Assembly: GCA_007120055.1 (NCBI GenBank)
Contig: SKOL01000009.1
Coordinates: 1 to 5,136 of the forward strand
DNA length: 5,136 bases
DNA from: Anaerobacillus sp.
GTDB lineage: Bacteria > Bacillota > Bacilli > Bacillales_H > Anaerobacillaceae
Reading direction: 5' to 3'
Shown here one piece after another: positions 4,972 to 5,136 of the stretch; the stretch's first letter is position 1; each line of letters opens with the position of its first letter. Below the pieces are notes generated by a model that ran no database searches, had not been told where the DNA came from, and saw only the letters and a program-made list of their open reading frames with translations. The position numbers and the translations under genes are program-made.

Positions 4972-5136
4972 TCATGCGAAATCTTCATGACGATAAACGT
5001 CACCATCTAATAGGGAAAAATGTCGGTCGACTTTCTTTCGCTTCGCTGTAAAGCTACTGACCTCAATCACATCATGTGATACTTCTTAGAGAATTCATCG
5101 TGCAGCTTTGCGACGAGTAACCGCAGGAGCACACTC
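4972..5136. other. Structured non-coding block, possible dispersed intergenic repeat
   Basis: No convincing gene is seen here. The block looks more GC-rich than the leader beside it and has several inverted repeats. TGACG (4988-4992) pairs with CGTCA (4998-5002). ATCACAT (5066-5072) pairs with ATGTGAT (5074-5080) around a single C. An imperfect long stem joins 5043-5057 to 5102-5116, with AAAGCT (5050-5055) against AGCTTT (5104-5109) as its core, enclosing the ATCACAT palindrome. Short open stretches exist in several frames on both strands, for example 32 codons at 5070-4972 minus from a GTG, but none has a ribosome binding site. This pattern suits a structured repeat or an RNA element, and the window edge cuts it. 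Its nature is undetermined. Confidence 0.3.

Noticed and set aside
4972..5070. A 32-codon minus-strand ORF from GTG (starts MIEVSSFTAKRKK, ends RHEDFA)
   Set aside because: It reads plausibly as protein, but has no ribosome binding site, and open stretches exist in other frames and on the other strand, for example 25 codons on the plus strand from ATG 4975. More likely a by-product of a structured repeat.
1..5136. CRISPR arrays, tRNA or rRNA genes, transposases, phage genes
   Set aside because: No repeated spacer pattern, cloverleaf, ribosomal RNA sequence or transposase motif was seen on either strand.

Overview
The window looks like a chromosomal segment of a low-GC, endospore-forming Gram-positive bacterium of the Bacillaceae. 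The basis is AT-rich DNA with AGGAGGTG-type ribosome binding sites, frequent TTG and GTG starts, a gene that looks like a spore surface protein behind a sigma-K-like promoter, and Bacillus-style versions of common enzymes. The species cannot be fixed from the sequence.

Layout: (1) 1-132, minus strand: the first 44 codons of an aldo/keto reductase that runs off the left edge. (2) 133-281: a divergent intergenic region with a candidate extended -10 promoter for each flanking gene. (3) 282-1445, plus strand: a complete M20D-family metallopeptidase of the PM20D2/AbgB-like type. (4) 1446-1656: a convergent intergenic region with a 111-bp nested AT-rich inverted repeat and a separate hairpin whose T-tract lies on the minus strand, the likely terminator of the next gene. 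(5) 1657-2445, minus strand: a SPOCS/DUF3794-like, probably CsxC-family spore surface protein, preceded by a sequence matching the sigma-K consensus at the right spacing. (6) 2626-4845, minus strand: a two-gene unit, with a flavin monoamine oxidase (FAD) followed 18 nt later by a nitroreductase-fold protein (FMN). (7) 4846-5136: no convincing gene; a leader with possible promoter elements, then a block with several inverted repeats that may be a structured or dispersed repeat.

Three of the five genes are oxidoreductases (aldo/keto reductase, amine oxidase, nitroreductase) and one is a peptidase/amidohydrolase. The amine oxidase and nitroreductase are almost certainly co-transcribed and may act on the same amine-derived metabolite, but the substrate is not visible. 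The spore gene seems to be an independent, late mother-cell unit between the metabolic genes.

Nothing here is clearly a new biological system. The best leads are the sigma-K-driven SPOCS-like gene, the flavoenzyme pair, the nested palindrome at 1451-1561 and the unexplained structured block at the right end.
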